The notes beneath the pieces are model-generated. The model did no database searches. It worked only from the letters and a program-made list of their open reading frames with translations, and was not told where the DNA came from. A DNA stretch of 64,000 nucleotides from Catonia carolina (Eukaryota; Arthropoda; Insecta; Hemiptera; Achilidae), in contig JAQMRL010000001.1 in the NCBI GenBank assembly GCA_035578175.1, forward strand, positions 429,549,545 to 429,613,544. Reading direction: 5' to 3'. The number at the start of each line of letters is the position of its first letter. The stretch's first letter is position 1. Below, piece by piece: positions 44,906 to 57,060 of this stretch. Position numbers and translations under genes: made by a program.

Positions 44906-45408
44906 GAGTTCGGTTACCCTTTTTCGTCGGTCAGTCGACAAGCTCAAGTGACCTTGAAGGTTGTTAACGTTCTCAGATGATAAGTCAACTGGAAAATACT
45001 GCTGATGCAGACAATAATGAAAACTGCAGACAACGCCAAATGAATAAAAGCTAAAGAACTTATTAAGACTATGAAGCCAAGAAAACTTCAATAACTAGGA
45101 AACAAATTATGTGAGAAAAACGATATAGCATATTTAAGTGATTATACAGGAAAAGACATCAAGAAAAATATCTGGGAAGACAAAGACCTATGGCTGAAAA
45201 ATTTCACAGAAAGGTACAAAGTGTTCCTCTGTAGATCTACTCAGTGCAGTGATATCCGAAAGTTGACATTGACATTATGATCCAACCTCCATTATACTAC
45301 GCACGAAAGATTTAGGCGGGTCAAGTTTTCGCTCGTGAATCCCCTCCACAACCTCCTATGTACTCTCTTAGACTTCCCTTACGATCTTTGCATTGTTAAA
45401 AGAAGTAG
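44906..45408. other. Unassigned sequence
   Basis: Possibly more LINE debris, not supported well enough to call. Confidence 0.35.
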
Positions 45409-45412
45409 TCTA

Positions 45413-45753
45413 TAGTCCAGCCTCTCTTAGTTTGCTCCTAATGTAAACAAATAATGACGTCACTGAGCATGCGCATTATATAAAAATGTGTACACTCTGA
45501 TTAAAAAGTAACAACAAAATACTTTCAAAAGTATTTAAATACAAAATACTTTTAAAAGTATTTTTATAAATGAAATTGTTAGGCCTACATCATATCATGG
45601 CTGATGTTTTTAGTACTTTAAGTACCTACAATTAAAAAAATAGTTAACTTAATAGGAATACGACATCCGTAAAGTCGCAGACTCTAGCGTGCACCCTGTA
45701 GTAGGTGGCTTTTGTTTGTTGACTGTAGGAGCAAACTAACAACGGCTGAACTA
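45413..45753 (+). mobile_element. Fam-G MITE copy 3
   Basis: About 341 bp, inverted termini, TA on both sides (45411-45412, 45754-45755), TGACGTCA at 45455-45462. Confidence 0.9.
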
Positions 45754-45755
45754 TA

Positions 45756-47458
45756 CACTGTTTTTACATGTCAGATTATAACAATGTTTATAACAAATAA
45801 CGAAGTTACCAAACTTTGTTTTTTTCATAATTCTGAAATCTGAATCCAGGCAATTGAATTATTTATTTTGAAATGTTATATTATCTACATTAATAGTAGG
45901 GTGTGAAACAAAATGTAATTAACTTACTGTTTTAATACTCGTACGAAATATAGACTTTGAAGGTTACAAAACGTACGTGCAGTAGTAGTGTACAATCAAA
46001 TACGACACGCCAATTTTAAAAACGAAAATAGAACAGTTTAAAATTTTTCGATTGAAACTTAGATTTTGACCGCATACGTCACAAATATAATGAATCTCAC
46101 TTGATGTGCATTAGATATTGTAGGCGGGGCAAATTTTTTGAGGGTAAAGAGTGTAGTAAACTTTAAAATAAGGTATAAGTTTCAAGTGAACAGGAGCAGT
46201 AAGAGAGGAGAGATTGCTCGACTGGTGGGAGTGGCGAAGTATACAGCAAACTCCCACCCGCATAAATTTATCGTGCTTATTATAGGAGAAAAACCGCCAA
46301 TAAAGAGAACCCTTAATTCTGGGGCCACATAGCTAATTCCAAAAACCGATCTGAGGTACGTTAAGAAAACCTTAATTTTTCAATTTCAGCGCAATCGGTT
46401 TACATGTTTTCACTCCAAAACTAACAAAACAGACGGAGATCCTAGTAGAAATCATTGTTTTGCTTACGAAGTCATGAAATGTTAAGACCAGTTAACTCCA
46501 AAATGTTGCACCATTTTAATACTTTATAAATACAAAAAAAGAAAGAGCGAGGAAGATGCGAGAGGGAAAAAGAGAGATAAAAGTTAAAAACACAGGTATC
46601 GAAATGAGAATCATGGGAGAGGTGAGAGAGTGGTTAAGACTAAACGCAGAGACAGTAGTGTATGACAATGTATAAAAACGTCCCCAGGTGTTCACAACTT
46701 GACAACGCGGTACTCATTAACTACGGCGTGCTATTTTTTAAGTGAGCATTATTTTACTGAAGACATTTTAAGTAATTTCACAGAAGAGAAGATAGGAAGA
46801 GTCATTCATTTTAAACTTGGCTCCGATGTAAATAATTGCATTACTTCGCCGTATAATAAGGGATATGGAAGCTACGAATAGGTAGGTAGGTAGATGTTAT
46901 GAACAACCAGAACCTTCCACCGCAGTAGCGTGTCATTTAAGAATAACACAATTATATTAAAATTTGTTAACAACCCGCAAGAAATTAAATTTCCTGCCAG
47001 CCTATCTTACATCGTAGGTATATATCTACTCACTTTTCATTGTTACAGTACCAAGGTGAATTAGGAAGGAACATTTATCAATTTCCTTACATCGCTTTCG
47101 TAATAAAACAACCACCGACGTGACACCAAAATAGATGATACAATTTAATTATAAACAAAATATTAATAGCACTTAATTAATTATAACATAATAAGAAAAA
47201 CTAAACTACAATTAAAATATACGCACAGATAGAAATATACTGTCGAAGAATTTAAATATTATCTGTTGAATCTGCACATAAAAATGGATTACAAATCAGT
47301 AATATAGGATAGTTTTAAAAATAGAATTATAATTATAAAAAAAAAAAATTTAAGAGATTAAACAGGCCGTGCTTCTATTTAAAAAGAAAGAAGAGAAATA
47401 TGAAAAAACTGAGAAAATAATCAGGAAACATTTTACTCCGTACAAGACAACGAAGGAT
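45756..47458. other. Unassigned sequence
   Basis: About 1.7 kb without a recognised family. A purine-rich part lies at 46540-46650. Short open frames at 46138 and 46699 show no motif. Confidence 0.4.
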
Positions 47459-47468
47459 AAATCAGAAT

Positions 47469-47860
47469 GTTGTTTAGGTGATCAGCCGAAAGGCTGGTTT
47501 GAACCTGTAGAGGTTTTACAAAGTAAAACGAGGAGTGAGGTGGTTTACCATTGCCTTCCTCACAGAGTGAAAACGTACGCTCATCAACATGCCGGGCCCT
47601 CTGCAAAGCACATATTTTCCAATCTGCAAATGACACTTTCACTTCATTCACCACAGGGTCCGGCTGTTTAATGAAATTCATTACTTTCAGAGGAGATAAC
47701 TCTAATTAGTGTCTTTTACACCTCTACTTCTTCTGTTCTTAAATGATTCAGTCATTTAATTGGCTGACCATGTGATAAAAAACAGAACTTTTTATTTTAG
47801 CCCTGCAATGAACAGACTGAGTGCAAATAATTTGTCACTCCACCTGTCGGTTATGGGCAA
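47469..47860 (-). repeat. Fam-A copy (full length, A-II)
   Basis: Complete reverse copy with exact AAATCAGAAT on both sides (47459-47468, 47861-47870). Confidence 0.93.
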
Positions 47861-47870
47861 AAATCAGAAT

Positions 47871-48450
47871 AGTACAAAAAAAAATAACAGACACAATCAA
47901 GAAGTGAATATTGTTGTCCTTCGGCCAATAGAATAAGTTTAATCAGGCTGGCCGCGAAAATCTAAACACACACAAGGGTTAAGCAAGTTAAAAACGGACA
48001 TAAAATTTAGAAATACAACACGAAAATATATTTAAACTACACATTTAAAAGCAAAACCCTATGATATTAGACGGTACCAGAAAAATAAAATGGACAAAGG
48101 AACGTTAATACCTATATGGATATAATACAGAAGCATTGGAAATATAGAAGACAATAACTTTTAAAAAAATAAAGAAGACTTCGAAAAGTAAGAGAAATAC
48201 AAATATTTCATAGCCACAACAAAACCGAATTTCACGGAGTACAGAATTAAATTCTAAAATTACGTGCGTAAAAATATGTCAGCACAAATCGTTAAGAAAA
48301 TCCTTTATTAATTAATCAGAAGATAAAGGTAGTTATAACAATTTTAAAACGTTTACAACTGTCCATTTCATCCATTGCTAAAATAAAAAAGATATATCTA
48401 AACAAAAAAAAACATTATCTCCGTTAAAAAATCAAAAACAAAAAAAAACG
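47871..48450. other. Unassigned AT-rich sequence
   Basis: No family recognised. Confidence 0.4.
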
Positions 48451-48645
48451 CCGGCCGCATTGGCGTAGTTGGTAACGTGTTCGCCTCTCATCATGCGGTC
48501 CTGGGTTCGAACCCACTCAGGCACGGCATATTTTCATACGTTACAAAACATCATTTCATCCCCATTACGCACAGTTACACCCCAACGTCGTCGCTAATAA
48601 TGACCTTGCAATTGATGCGACGTTAAATAAATAATAAAAATATAA
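48451..48645 (+). repeat. Fam-B tRNA-SINE (full length)
   Basis: Head with both promoter boxes, the CGTCGTCGCTAATAATGACC body and the GACGTTAAATAAATAA tail. Confidence 0.9.
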
Positions 48646-48714
48646 ATGTTAAAAATATTACAACTCTGTTTTTTGTAATAGTTTAACGCTGTAATAACGG
48701 AAGATTAACGTCAG

Positions 48715-48800
48715 ACTTTAACTGGGAATCGAACCCTATACGATTATATTAGCTACTATTAGCCAAATTAAAACGATTTGAACTACTGAGGCAACCCCGT
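48715..48800 (-). repeat. Fam-C-like SINE head fragment
   Basis: AACTGGGAATCGAACCCTAT resembles the reverse of a Fam-C box B region. The rest is diverged. Confidence 0.4.
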
Positions 48801-48856
48801 ATCTTTTTCTTCCACGACGTTTAATTTGGTTTCATTTTCGAGTCAATTTTATGAGA

Positions 48857-49751
48857 ATATGTGAAACAATAACTACCTACATTATAAAAAAAATTATAAC
48901 CCAACGTTAGTAATAAAACATTAGAAATAAAAAAAACCTACCCTCAATAATCATAACCTTATTTTAATCATTTGAAAGACGAAAAATTAAAATCGACCTC
49001 AGTTTGGCTTAAAAATACGGAAAATCACTCTTTCACACTAAACTAGGCTCTGTAGAGAAAAATTATTTAAATAAAAGTTGTAGATCTTTTAATTTCCTAT
49101 AAATCTGATTAAATACACTTTTGTCGTAAAATGAAAACAATCGATTTTTCACACGTTTTCGTGAGAAAAAAAACAGAAAATCGCTTACCGCTAAACTAAG
49201 CGTTATACAAAAAAATGTTTGAAATAAAAGTTGTAGGATTTTAAAATCTCTTCATTTTTTTTATATAGATTTTTGCGCTAAAATGCATAATAAAGCCGTA
49301 ATCTTAAAAAACCATTTTTTTACCTGAAAACAGCCTCACCAAGACATTCAGCAAACATGGCGCCTACTCTATCTTTTAGAGCATAAAAAATTGAGTAAAC
49401 CAGGCGATTTAAAAAAAAATCGTAGGACCAATAATTTATGAGAAAATCGCAAAAAGTGAAAAATGACACGAATAAACTACTACTTCCGGTTGACCAATTT
49501 TGATGAAAATGTTCGTGTCCAGTCCGGTAGTGGTATATAACTCAAGTTTCAAGTTCGTACGATGTTCCGTTCTTGAGATATTTTGTACACACGCGCGCGC
49601 ACACACGCACACCAATCGCTAAAAACATGTTTTTTGGGTTCAGGGGGTCTGAAAACGTGTAGATCCGGTGAAAACTCGATTTCGAAAAATCGACATGAAA
49701 ACAATTCTTTCCTTCCTAAGTATATATTCATATAGGCAAGAGAAAGTAAAA
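48857..49751 (+). mobile_element. Fam-E copy 12, 5' end degraded
   Basis: Clear from the AACGTTAGTAATAAAACATT block to GGCAAGAGAAAGTAAA. The first ~50 bp are degenerate. Small CG/CA array near 49588-49610. Confidence 0.82.
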
Positions 49752-50804
49752 AAAAGTAAAAAGTTTATAAACATTCGGTTAACCATAATACAACACTGTA
49801 GTACTTACATAAACAGGACTTGCCAAAACAGATAAAAAATCAAAATGTAAACAATAATCTTATTCTACGTGGGATTTATAAAGGCAGGGATTGATTTATA
49901 TAACTTTAAAGTTACGAATCCAACCAAGTTGAAATGAAGGAGTAACAATAAAGTGAACGATATTATAACATATATGCGCCTACAGAGTTGTTTTGTTGAA
50001 TAACTTTGTCGCCAACACCGGTAAACAAAGTGTTTAATTACAATATGAGAATCGAGAGTAGAGATAACCATTAAAAACGGGGAAGTCGGTGAAGAGACAA
50101 TAGATTTGTTAACGGGTCAAAAGGGGGCGAAGAAGGTGGCGACGAGTGAAAGCGAATAAATGTGAAATAATAATTTATACAGTAGACGCGAATGAAGAGT
50201 TCAACCGAAGACGACTGGGGAAAGCGTAGAATGATGAATGATTTCATTCATGGAATGTAAACAATCGATGATATTCCGAAAATAGATGAGACAGAGAGAA
50301 AACGGAATTGTGGGAGGATGTAAAGAGGGAAGGAGGGAGGGAGTTGGGATTCGGGAGAGGTGAGAAAGAGAAACTAGAGAGTGGAGAGAGAGAGAGCACA
50401 TCGTTCGGGTGGTTGGAGACGGGACTGTGTCAATGGGGGGTGGAAAAGGGTAGGCAGCGTTAACTACCTTACACCACCGACTCTGTGTAACTCCAAAGCA
50501 ACAGCAGCCAGGATGGCAACCCAACCAACAACGTCAACAGTCCCAAGACGCATACACAATCCATGTCACACGAAACAATGCTTCGCTAACTGATTAAACA
50601 GCGCCCCCTTATGTTCCTCGTCATCACTCAAAACATTTATATTGCACAACCAACAAGCACTCCCTCTTACAAATTTATAAATATCACCTAGAAAGCAAAT
50701 ATGAATTTATAACCCAAATTGCATTACACAAAGTGAATTACATTTGAAATTCGATCTGTTCCTCTCAATTTTGTTTAGTTCTCATGCATAATATATAACC
50801 TTAT
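49752..50804. other. Unassigned sequence with a purine-rich tract
   Basis: 50280-50400 is rich in GGGA and GAGAG on the + strand. 50440-50600 is GC-balanced with AGCAACAGCAGCCAGGATGG. It resembles promoter or 5' untranslated DNA more than the neighbouring repeats, but no exon can be supported. Confidence 0.3.
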
Positions 50805-51198
50805 GTGTTGTTTAGGTCGTCAGCCGAAAGGCTGGTTTGAACCTGCAGAGGTTTTACTAAGTAAAACGAGGAGTGAGGTGGTTTACAATTGCCTTCCTCA
50901 CTGAGTGGAAAAGTACGCTTATCAGCATGCCAGGCCCTCTGAAAAGCACATATTTTCCACTCTGCAAATGACACCTTCACTTCATTCACCACAGGGTCTG
51001 GCTGTATAATGAAATTCATTACTTTCAGAGGAGATAACTCTGATTAGTGTCTTTTACACCTCTACCTCTTCTGCTCTTAAATGATTCAGTCATTCAATTA
51101 GCTGACCATGTGATAAGAAACATAACTATTTATTTTAGCCCTGAAACAAACAGATTGAATGTAAATAACTTGACATTTCACCTGTCTGTTATGGGCAG
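50805..51198 (-). repeat. Fam-A copy (full length, A-II)
   Basis: Complete reverse copy with exact ATAACCTTAT on both sides (50795-50804, 51199-51208). The 72-codon open frame (50801-51019) is intact. Confidence 0.94.
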
Positions 51199-51211
51199 AT
51201 AACCTTATATA

Positions 51212-51770
51212 TTTTTTAAATCCCTAATGTGTGTACGTTGCAATCTTTTCAAAATTTTTTTTAAATTTATTTATTTAACGTCGCATCAACTACAACGGTC
51301 ATTAGCGACGACGTTGGGGTGTAACAATTGTACAATGGAGGATGAAATGATTTTTTGTAACGTATGAAAATATGCCATGCCTGAGTAGGATTCGAACCCA
51401 GGACCGCATGATGAGAGGCGAGCATGTTACCAACTGCGCCAATGCGGCCGGCATTTTCAAAATTATGAAAATAAATAAATATATAAAAATAATTTTCAAA
51501 ATTATGAACAATAAACAACCCTATGACCCAATCAGATGAGAATGATATGTATGATGTGAAAATTAGGTGTAGTCTTGTACAGACTCAGGCCTAACATTCC
51601 TGAGAGAGTATGGTTAATTGAACCACATCCATCAAAGTACACCGGAACCACTGTCGAGTATTCAAATCCGTATAAAAGTAATTAGCCCTACTTTGATCCA
51701 CGGAACCATCGACCCTGAACAGCTGATTTTGGTGATACTCTACCGCAGAACCCCCCCGGAGGATCCCTTA
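51212..51770 (-). repeat. Fam-F SINE split by a Fam-B SINE
   Basis: Tail part 51212-51255 and the remainder from ~51507 to 51770 join into one reverse Fam-F copy with a degraded tRNA head. Confidence 0.82.
51260..51455 (-). repeat. Fam-B tRNA-SINE in Fam-F
   Basis: Reverse full-length copy. TTTTCAAAATT flanks it, and a further TTTTCAAAATTATGA copy follows ~50 bp away (near 51493). Confidence 0.88.
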
Positions 51771-52146
51771 TAATAAATAAAATCATAATTGTTTTGGAAA
51801 ACAACTTTATTTAACAGCAAAAATTGACAACTTCAATTAATTGAAAATTAGATGTAAAAAAAATTGAAAATTAGGTGTATTCTTGTACAGACTCAGGCCT
51901 AACATTTCTGAGAGAATATCGTTAATTGAACCACAACCATCAAAGTACACCGGAACCACACTGTCGAGTATTCAAATCCGTATAAAAGTAATTAGCCCTA
52001 CTTTGATCCACGGAACCTTCAACCCTGAACGGCTGATTTTGGCAACCACTCTCGCAAGACCAACCCGGTGGATCCCTTATAATAAATAAAATTTAAATTG
52101 TTTTGGAAAACAACTTTATTTAACAGAAAAATTGACAACTTCAAAC
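51558..52146. repeat. Tandem duplication, ~308-bp unit
   Basis: 51558-51865 and 51866-52146 are direct repeats with few differences. Both contain the Fam-F part and the same non-SINE flank (TTGTTTTGGAAAACAACTTT). The flank being copied shows that this is a segmental duplication, not two SINE insertions. Confidence 0.88.
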
Positions 52147-52375
52147 CTTAATGAAGAATTTTCTATTGCAGAACGAGTTTTTAAAATAAACAATATGTAT
52201 CAAACCATTAAAATCACAATGAAAAATATTTTATATTTCAAATAATCTCAAAATTAAACTATATAGATGTATTGTTAAATTTTAATCAATACAAAAACAT
52301 GATAATATTAAAATTGTATTGTTCTGATACAGATGGTTATTCTAGATTATCATTATTATTATTATTATTCTAGAG

Positions 52376-52462
52376 CAGCGGTTCCCAACCTTTTTTTTCT
52401 CCTGTACCCCTTGGTGAATCTTTAACTAAAATTGTACCCCCAAAAATGTACAGCTTTTCAAT
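52376..52462 (+). repeat. hAT-like terminus
   Basis: CAGCGGTTCCCAACC followed by a T-run is a typical hAT terminal inverted repeat. Fam-E interrupts or truncates it. The partner end is not seen. Confidence 0.5.
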
Positions 52463-52610
52463 TTTTACTTTCTCTTGCCTATGTGAATATATAGGAAGGA
52501 AAGTATTGTCTTCATGTCGATTTTAAAAAAATCGAGTTTTCACCGGATCTACACGTTCTGAAACCCCCCTAAACCCCCCTGAAACCAAAAAAACATGTTT
52601 TTAGCGATTC

Positions 52611-52659
<49 letters not shown>

Positions 52660-53330
52660 CGCGTGTGTGTATATGTGTGTGTGTGTGTGAACAGAATATC
52701 TCAAGAACGGAACATCGTACGTACTTGAAACTTAAAACTTAAGTTACATACCACTACCGGACCCGACACGAACATTTTCATCAAAATCGGTCAACCGTAA
52801 GTAGTACTTTATTCGTGTAATTTTTCATTTTTTTGTGATTTTCTGAAAAACTGGTTCTACGATTTTTTTTAAATCACCTGGATTACTAAATTTTTTATGC
52901 TCTACAAGATAGGGTAGGCGCCATGTTTGCTGAAATTTTGGGTGAGGCTGTTTTTACGTAAAAAAGTTTTTTTTTAAGATTGCGGCTTTAATATGCATTT
53001 TAGCGCAAAAATTTATGTAATAAAAAATGTAGAGAATTTAAAATCCTACAACTTTTATTTCAAACATATTTTTTTGTATAACGGCTTAGTTTAAAAGATC
53101 TACAACTTTTCTTTAAAGCATTTTTCTCTACAGAGCCTAGTTGAGCGTGAAAGAATGATTTTCCGTATTTTAAAGCCAAACTGAGGTTGATTTTCATTTT
53201 GCGTCTTTCACTCATAATTAAAAAAAGGTAATGTTTATTGAGGTTAGTTTTTTGTTTAATTCTAATGTTAGGATTATTGTTAATTATTTGCATTGGCAAG
53301 AGAAAGTTGTGTGAGTGTTTCACACCAGAT
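52463..53330 (-). mobile_element. Fam-E copy 13, internally deleted
   Basis: Complete ends, a long (GT)n/(GC)n array at ~52612-52690, and ~160 bp missing at 53093, where CTTAGTTTA joins AAAGATCTAC. The loss matches about one internal unit. Confidence 0.88.
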
Positions 53331-53759
53331 TTTATAAAATAAAACCTATGAAGAACTATGTCATTGCATAGAACTATATGAGGTCTGCTAAGAAAAAAAT
53401 CGGAAGTTATTATTGTGCTACTAAAATACAACATCCTGAACGTCTTAATTTAACGAAACGGTTACAACACAACAGTAGGCTAATTCACAATGAGTCATTC
53501 GTATTACAGGCTGAATTCATCACACAAAACAACCTTGAGCTGCATGAGAAAAATTGAACGTTTATTGTCAGATGCAAAACTGACAGAATGCAATTTAAAA
53601 TGCAGTGGATATACATATTGTTAAAAGTGTCACGTACTTAATATTTTAATTTAGATAAAAATTGTTATGTACACAAAGGTTTCTGTTAAATGGCCTAAAC
53701 AGTGAATAAACATTACGACATAGATTCACCATAAACATATGACAATAGTTTAATACCAG
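53331..53759. other. Unassigned sequence
   Basis: Nothing recognised. Confidence 0.4.
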
Positions 53760-54532
53760 GTGATTTTTTAGTCCTGTTACCCAATTGTTAATGTCTGGTA
53801 ATTTTTTTCTAAGAAAGGGATATTTTGTTTTGTGACACAAAGTTGGTAGCCCTACTCAACCGGTATAGATACGACAGTTTCAGTTGATTCTCCTTGAGTT
53901 GCGTAAAATTTTGTGCTGTTTCCAGTTGTGTTACGAACAGAATGTCTTTTACCCTAGAACAACGGGGTTTCATTCTTGAACAATATTTTGCTACGAAATC
54001 GTATGCGAGTGTAAAAGAATCATTTAAAATTAAATTTTTTAGTGTTCCTCCACTCTATTCTAGTCAATTTCTAGGCTAACTAACTGATTTTTAGAGGCAG
54101 GTATTGTTTGCAGCAGAAAACATAGTGGTCGACCAACTCTCTTGACAGATGACGTTAAGAGAATGTGAAAACAAGATTGCTCAATTCTCCATGGAAAAGT
54201 TTACAAAAATTTTCCTCGCATGTTGATTTGTCATGTTCGAGTGCTCAGAAAGCTGCTAAAAAATTGAAATTGTATCCGTATCGCATACGATTAGTTCTAG
54301 AGCTTCAGCCTCCAGATTTAAACAAGAGATTGTTTTAGGATAAAAGACATTCTGTTCGTAGCACGACCGGAAATGGCACAAAATTTTACACAGCTCAAGG
54401 AGAATCAACTCACACTGCCATATTTATACTGGTTGAGTAGGGCTACCAACTTAGTGTCACAAAACAAAATTTATTTTTTTTAGAAAAATATTACCAGACA
54501 TTAAAAATTGGGTAACAGGACTAAAAAATCAC
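53760..54532 (+). mobile_element. TIR DNA transposon with ~160-bp inverted repeats
   Basis: Left GTGATTTTTTAGTCCTGTTA and its complement at the right continue for about 160 bp, past AGTTGGTAGCCCTACTCAAC to GATTCTCCTTGAG. Between them lies part of a transposase. No clear target duplication is seen. Confidence 0.8.
53941..54345 (+). pseudogene. Transposase N-terminal fossil (Tc1/mariner-like, DUF4817-type HTH)
   Basis: MSFTLEQRGFILEQYFATKS (53941-54000) and KESFKIKF begin it. After frame changes come KHSGRPTLLTDDV (near 54120) and AAKKLKLYPYRIRLVLELQ and PPDLNKR (54250-54330). This order is the helix-turn-helix and linker part of arthropod transposases related to the mariner/IS630 group. The catalytic DDE domain is absent, so only an internally deleted copy remains. 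Family placement is from memory of these motifs. Confidence 0.6.
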
Positions 54533-54735
54533 TCTGTAGCAAACTTTTAGCACCAGTAGCATAATACGCAGAAGCTAGCCAAAACATGAATTTTTCCAAA
54601 TTTCTACCTGTTCACCATAATACAATCCTGCAGCCATTTCCACTTCTAATGTATTTATTTTATTTCCGGAAAAATACTGAAGCCTTAAAGCCATCTTAAT
54701 CAGTCAGCCGTTAAAAATTCGCTTTAGAACTGTTA

Positions 54736-55458
54736 GGCGGAATGCACACCTATACGATACGATACAATACGTAAGATACGATATTTATCTTATGCGATAA
54801 ATGTCTGCTTGCTCAATACAAAACACATTGCTGGTGAAAACTTGCCGCACACCAGTGATACAACGACATTTATCGTAAGATATTTGTAGCATACGATATG
54901 TTCGGCTTGTCTTATGCGATAAATATCTTAAGACATTAGTCGCTCTGACACCCCTGTTAAAACATCATACTATCGCGTTTTCTTATTTTCATTGTTAAAA
55001 ATTTGTTTAAATTATATTATTACAATAATGAAGGACGATCCTGTTTTTATGATATTCTTTGTAAATGAGAGACAATTTTCTCTAAATCGGAGAAACTAGA
55101 TTTAAAATTAAATAAAAATTCTCAGGTCTCATTCTGTATGTCTCCGTGAATTTATCTTCATACAGCGATAGTTCTTTATATAGAATAGCTGAGCTGTGGT
55201 GTCCATTGTGTAAATTATATCGATGAACCCAAAACCTTCTGTTTATCCTTCTATTTCGCCTTCTACGGAAATACCAACGGGAGATTACAAAATCCTCTTC
55301 GCTTGAGAACTCATTATATACTGAAAAAATTATTAAGATTATATCGTACAAATAAAATCGTATCTCACTGGTGTGCATTCATGTAAGATATACGATAAAT
55401 ATCGTATAAGATAAGTATCGTATCTTATGTATCGTATCGCATAGGTGTGCACTCCGCC
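54736..55458 (-). mobile_element. PIF/Harbinger element, internally deleted
   Basis: TTA duplication on both sides (54733-54735, 55459-55461), with inverted ends GGCGGAATGCACACC / GGTGTGCACTCCGCC. The ends continue into arrays of CGATAC/GATAAG words. The 3-bp TTA duplication and a transposase N-terminus identify the superfamily. Confidence 0.88.
55082..55378 (-). pseudogene. Harbinger transposase N-terminal fragment
   Basis: 99 codons ending at a stop. RRNRRINRRFWVHRYNLHN then YKELSLYEDKFTETYRMRPE and FYLILNLVSP are typical of the HARBI1-like nuclease start, where a W/H-V-H motif, an L..ED.F..Y.RM segment and FY.LL follow each other. Catalytic residues downstream are absent. Translation start uncertain. 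Confidence 0.75.
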
Positions 55459-55629
55459 TTAAGTAACACCGGTCACGCGTACAACTTAGTACGATGACGA
55501 GTTATTCATAAACAGACAGTTGGGTGCCCATTTAAATTCACGTTGTAAAAGGAAAACTCCAGCTACAAGTATCTATGATATTAGGTATGCAAAAATTAAA
55601 AGTTTCCGATAACAAAATAAAGCTAAAAC

Positions 55630-56605
55630 TCTGGCGTGAAACACTCACACGACTTTCTCTTACCAATGTAAATAATGAACAATGTAACCTAACAGTAGTA
55701 ATCAAACATAAGAAATAAACAACAAAACTAACCTTAAAAAAACATAAACCTGATTTTAATCATGGGTGAAAGACGCAAAATGAAAATAAACCTCAGTTTG
55801 CCTTAAAAATACGAAAAATCACTCTTCCACGCTAAACTAGGCTCTGTAGAGAAAAATGCTCAAAATAAAAGTTGTAGATCTTTTAATTTCCTATAAATTT
55901 TATTATAGGTATACACTTTAGTCGTAAAATGCATATTAACGCCGAAATCTTTAAAATAACTCGATTTTTCACACGTTTTCGTGAGAAAAAAACAGATAAT
56001 CGCTAATTACCGCTAAACTAAGCGTTATACAAAAAAATGTTTAAAATAAAAGTTGTAGGATTTTGAAAATTATCGACAACTTTTATTAGATAAATCTTTG
56101 CGCTAAAATGCATATTAAAGCCGCAATCTTAAAAAAAAACAATGTTTTTACGTGAAAACAGCCTCTCCAAGAATTTCAGCAGACATGCCGCCTACCCTAT
56201 CTTGTAGAGCGTAAAAAATTTAGTAAACCAGGCGATTTAAAAAAAAGCCGTACACCTGTTTTTGACAAAATCGCAAAAAAGTGAAAAATTACATGAATAA
56301 ACAACTACTTCCGGTTGACCGATTTTGATGAAACTGTTCGTGTCGGGTCCGGTAGTGGTATGTAACTACCGGAGTTTCAAGTTCATACGATGTTCCGTTC
56401 TTGAAATATTCTGTTCATACACGCACGCACGCACCCATGCGGGCGCGCACACACACACACACACAGACCAATCGCTAAAAACATGTTTGTTTTTTAGCTC
56501 AGGCGGTCTGAAAACGTGTAGATTCGGTGAAAACTCGATTTCGAAAAATCGACATGAAAACAATACTTTCCTTCTTAATATTCATATAGACAAGAGAAAG
56601 TAAAA
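55630..56605 (+). mobile_element. Fam-E copy 14 (full length)
   Basis: Complete. Array of CACGCACG/CA words at ~56418-56465, terminal hairpin partly degraded (CTTAATATTCATATAGAC). Confidence 0.88.
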
Positions 56606-57060
56606 AGAGAAACGACTAAAAATGTATTTTTAGGCTCTCATAAACGCACCATAAAACTACAAGGAATACAAAGAATTTTTCAAACAATGTTTTTTTACAT
56701 GAGAAGACCAAAATAAAACGAACTATCTATATGACTAGTGCATATATCCGTCTACAACGACATAACAGAATTCATTGAAGCAGCCTCCGTAAAACAATGT
56801 TTTGCATACATAAATTATGAGAGAATATCCCGTGAATATGAGTTCGATTCCCGGTTAGTCTGAACATTTTAACGCGTAAAATAACCAAGTTCTTTCTGCG
56901 ACTTTAAATAAAGAAATAATTACACCTGTGTTAACACGATTTTACATTATTACTTCACTTGTTTAATTCGAATGTATTGAAATCTCTACTCTTGATGAAA
57001 CAGCAGGAAAAGAAAAACAGAATTTCCCGCGTGTCATCAAGGAAAACAGTGCGAAACTAT
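56606..57060. other. Unassigned with a Fam-C fragment
   Basis: 56843-56925 has a box B (AGTTCGATTCCCGG) and a Fam-C-like tail (GCGACTTTAAATAAAG). The rest is unassigned. Confidence 0.5.

Noticed and set aside
45110..45250. Possible further LINE coding sequence
   Set aside because: The translation has no diagnostic motif. Left as unassigned.
46138..46332. 64-codon frame with RSSKRGEIARLVGVAKYT
   Set aside because: Looks slightly protein-like but matches nothing I recognise. Not supported.
53060..53434. 124-codon reverse frame
   Set aside because: Most of it lies in the Fam-E copy at 52463-53330, so it is a frame accident.
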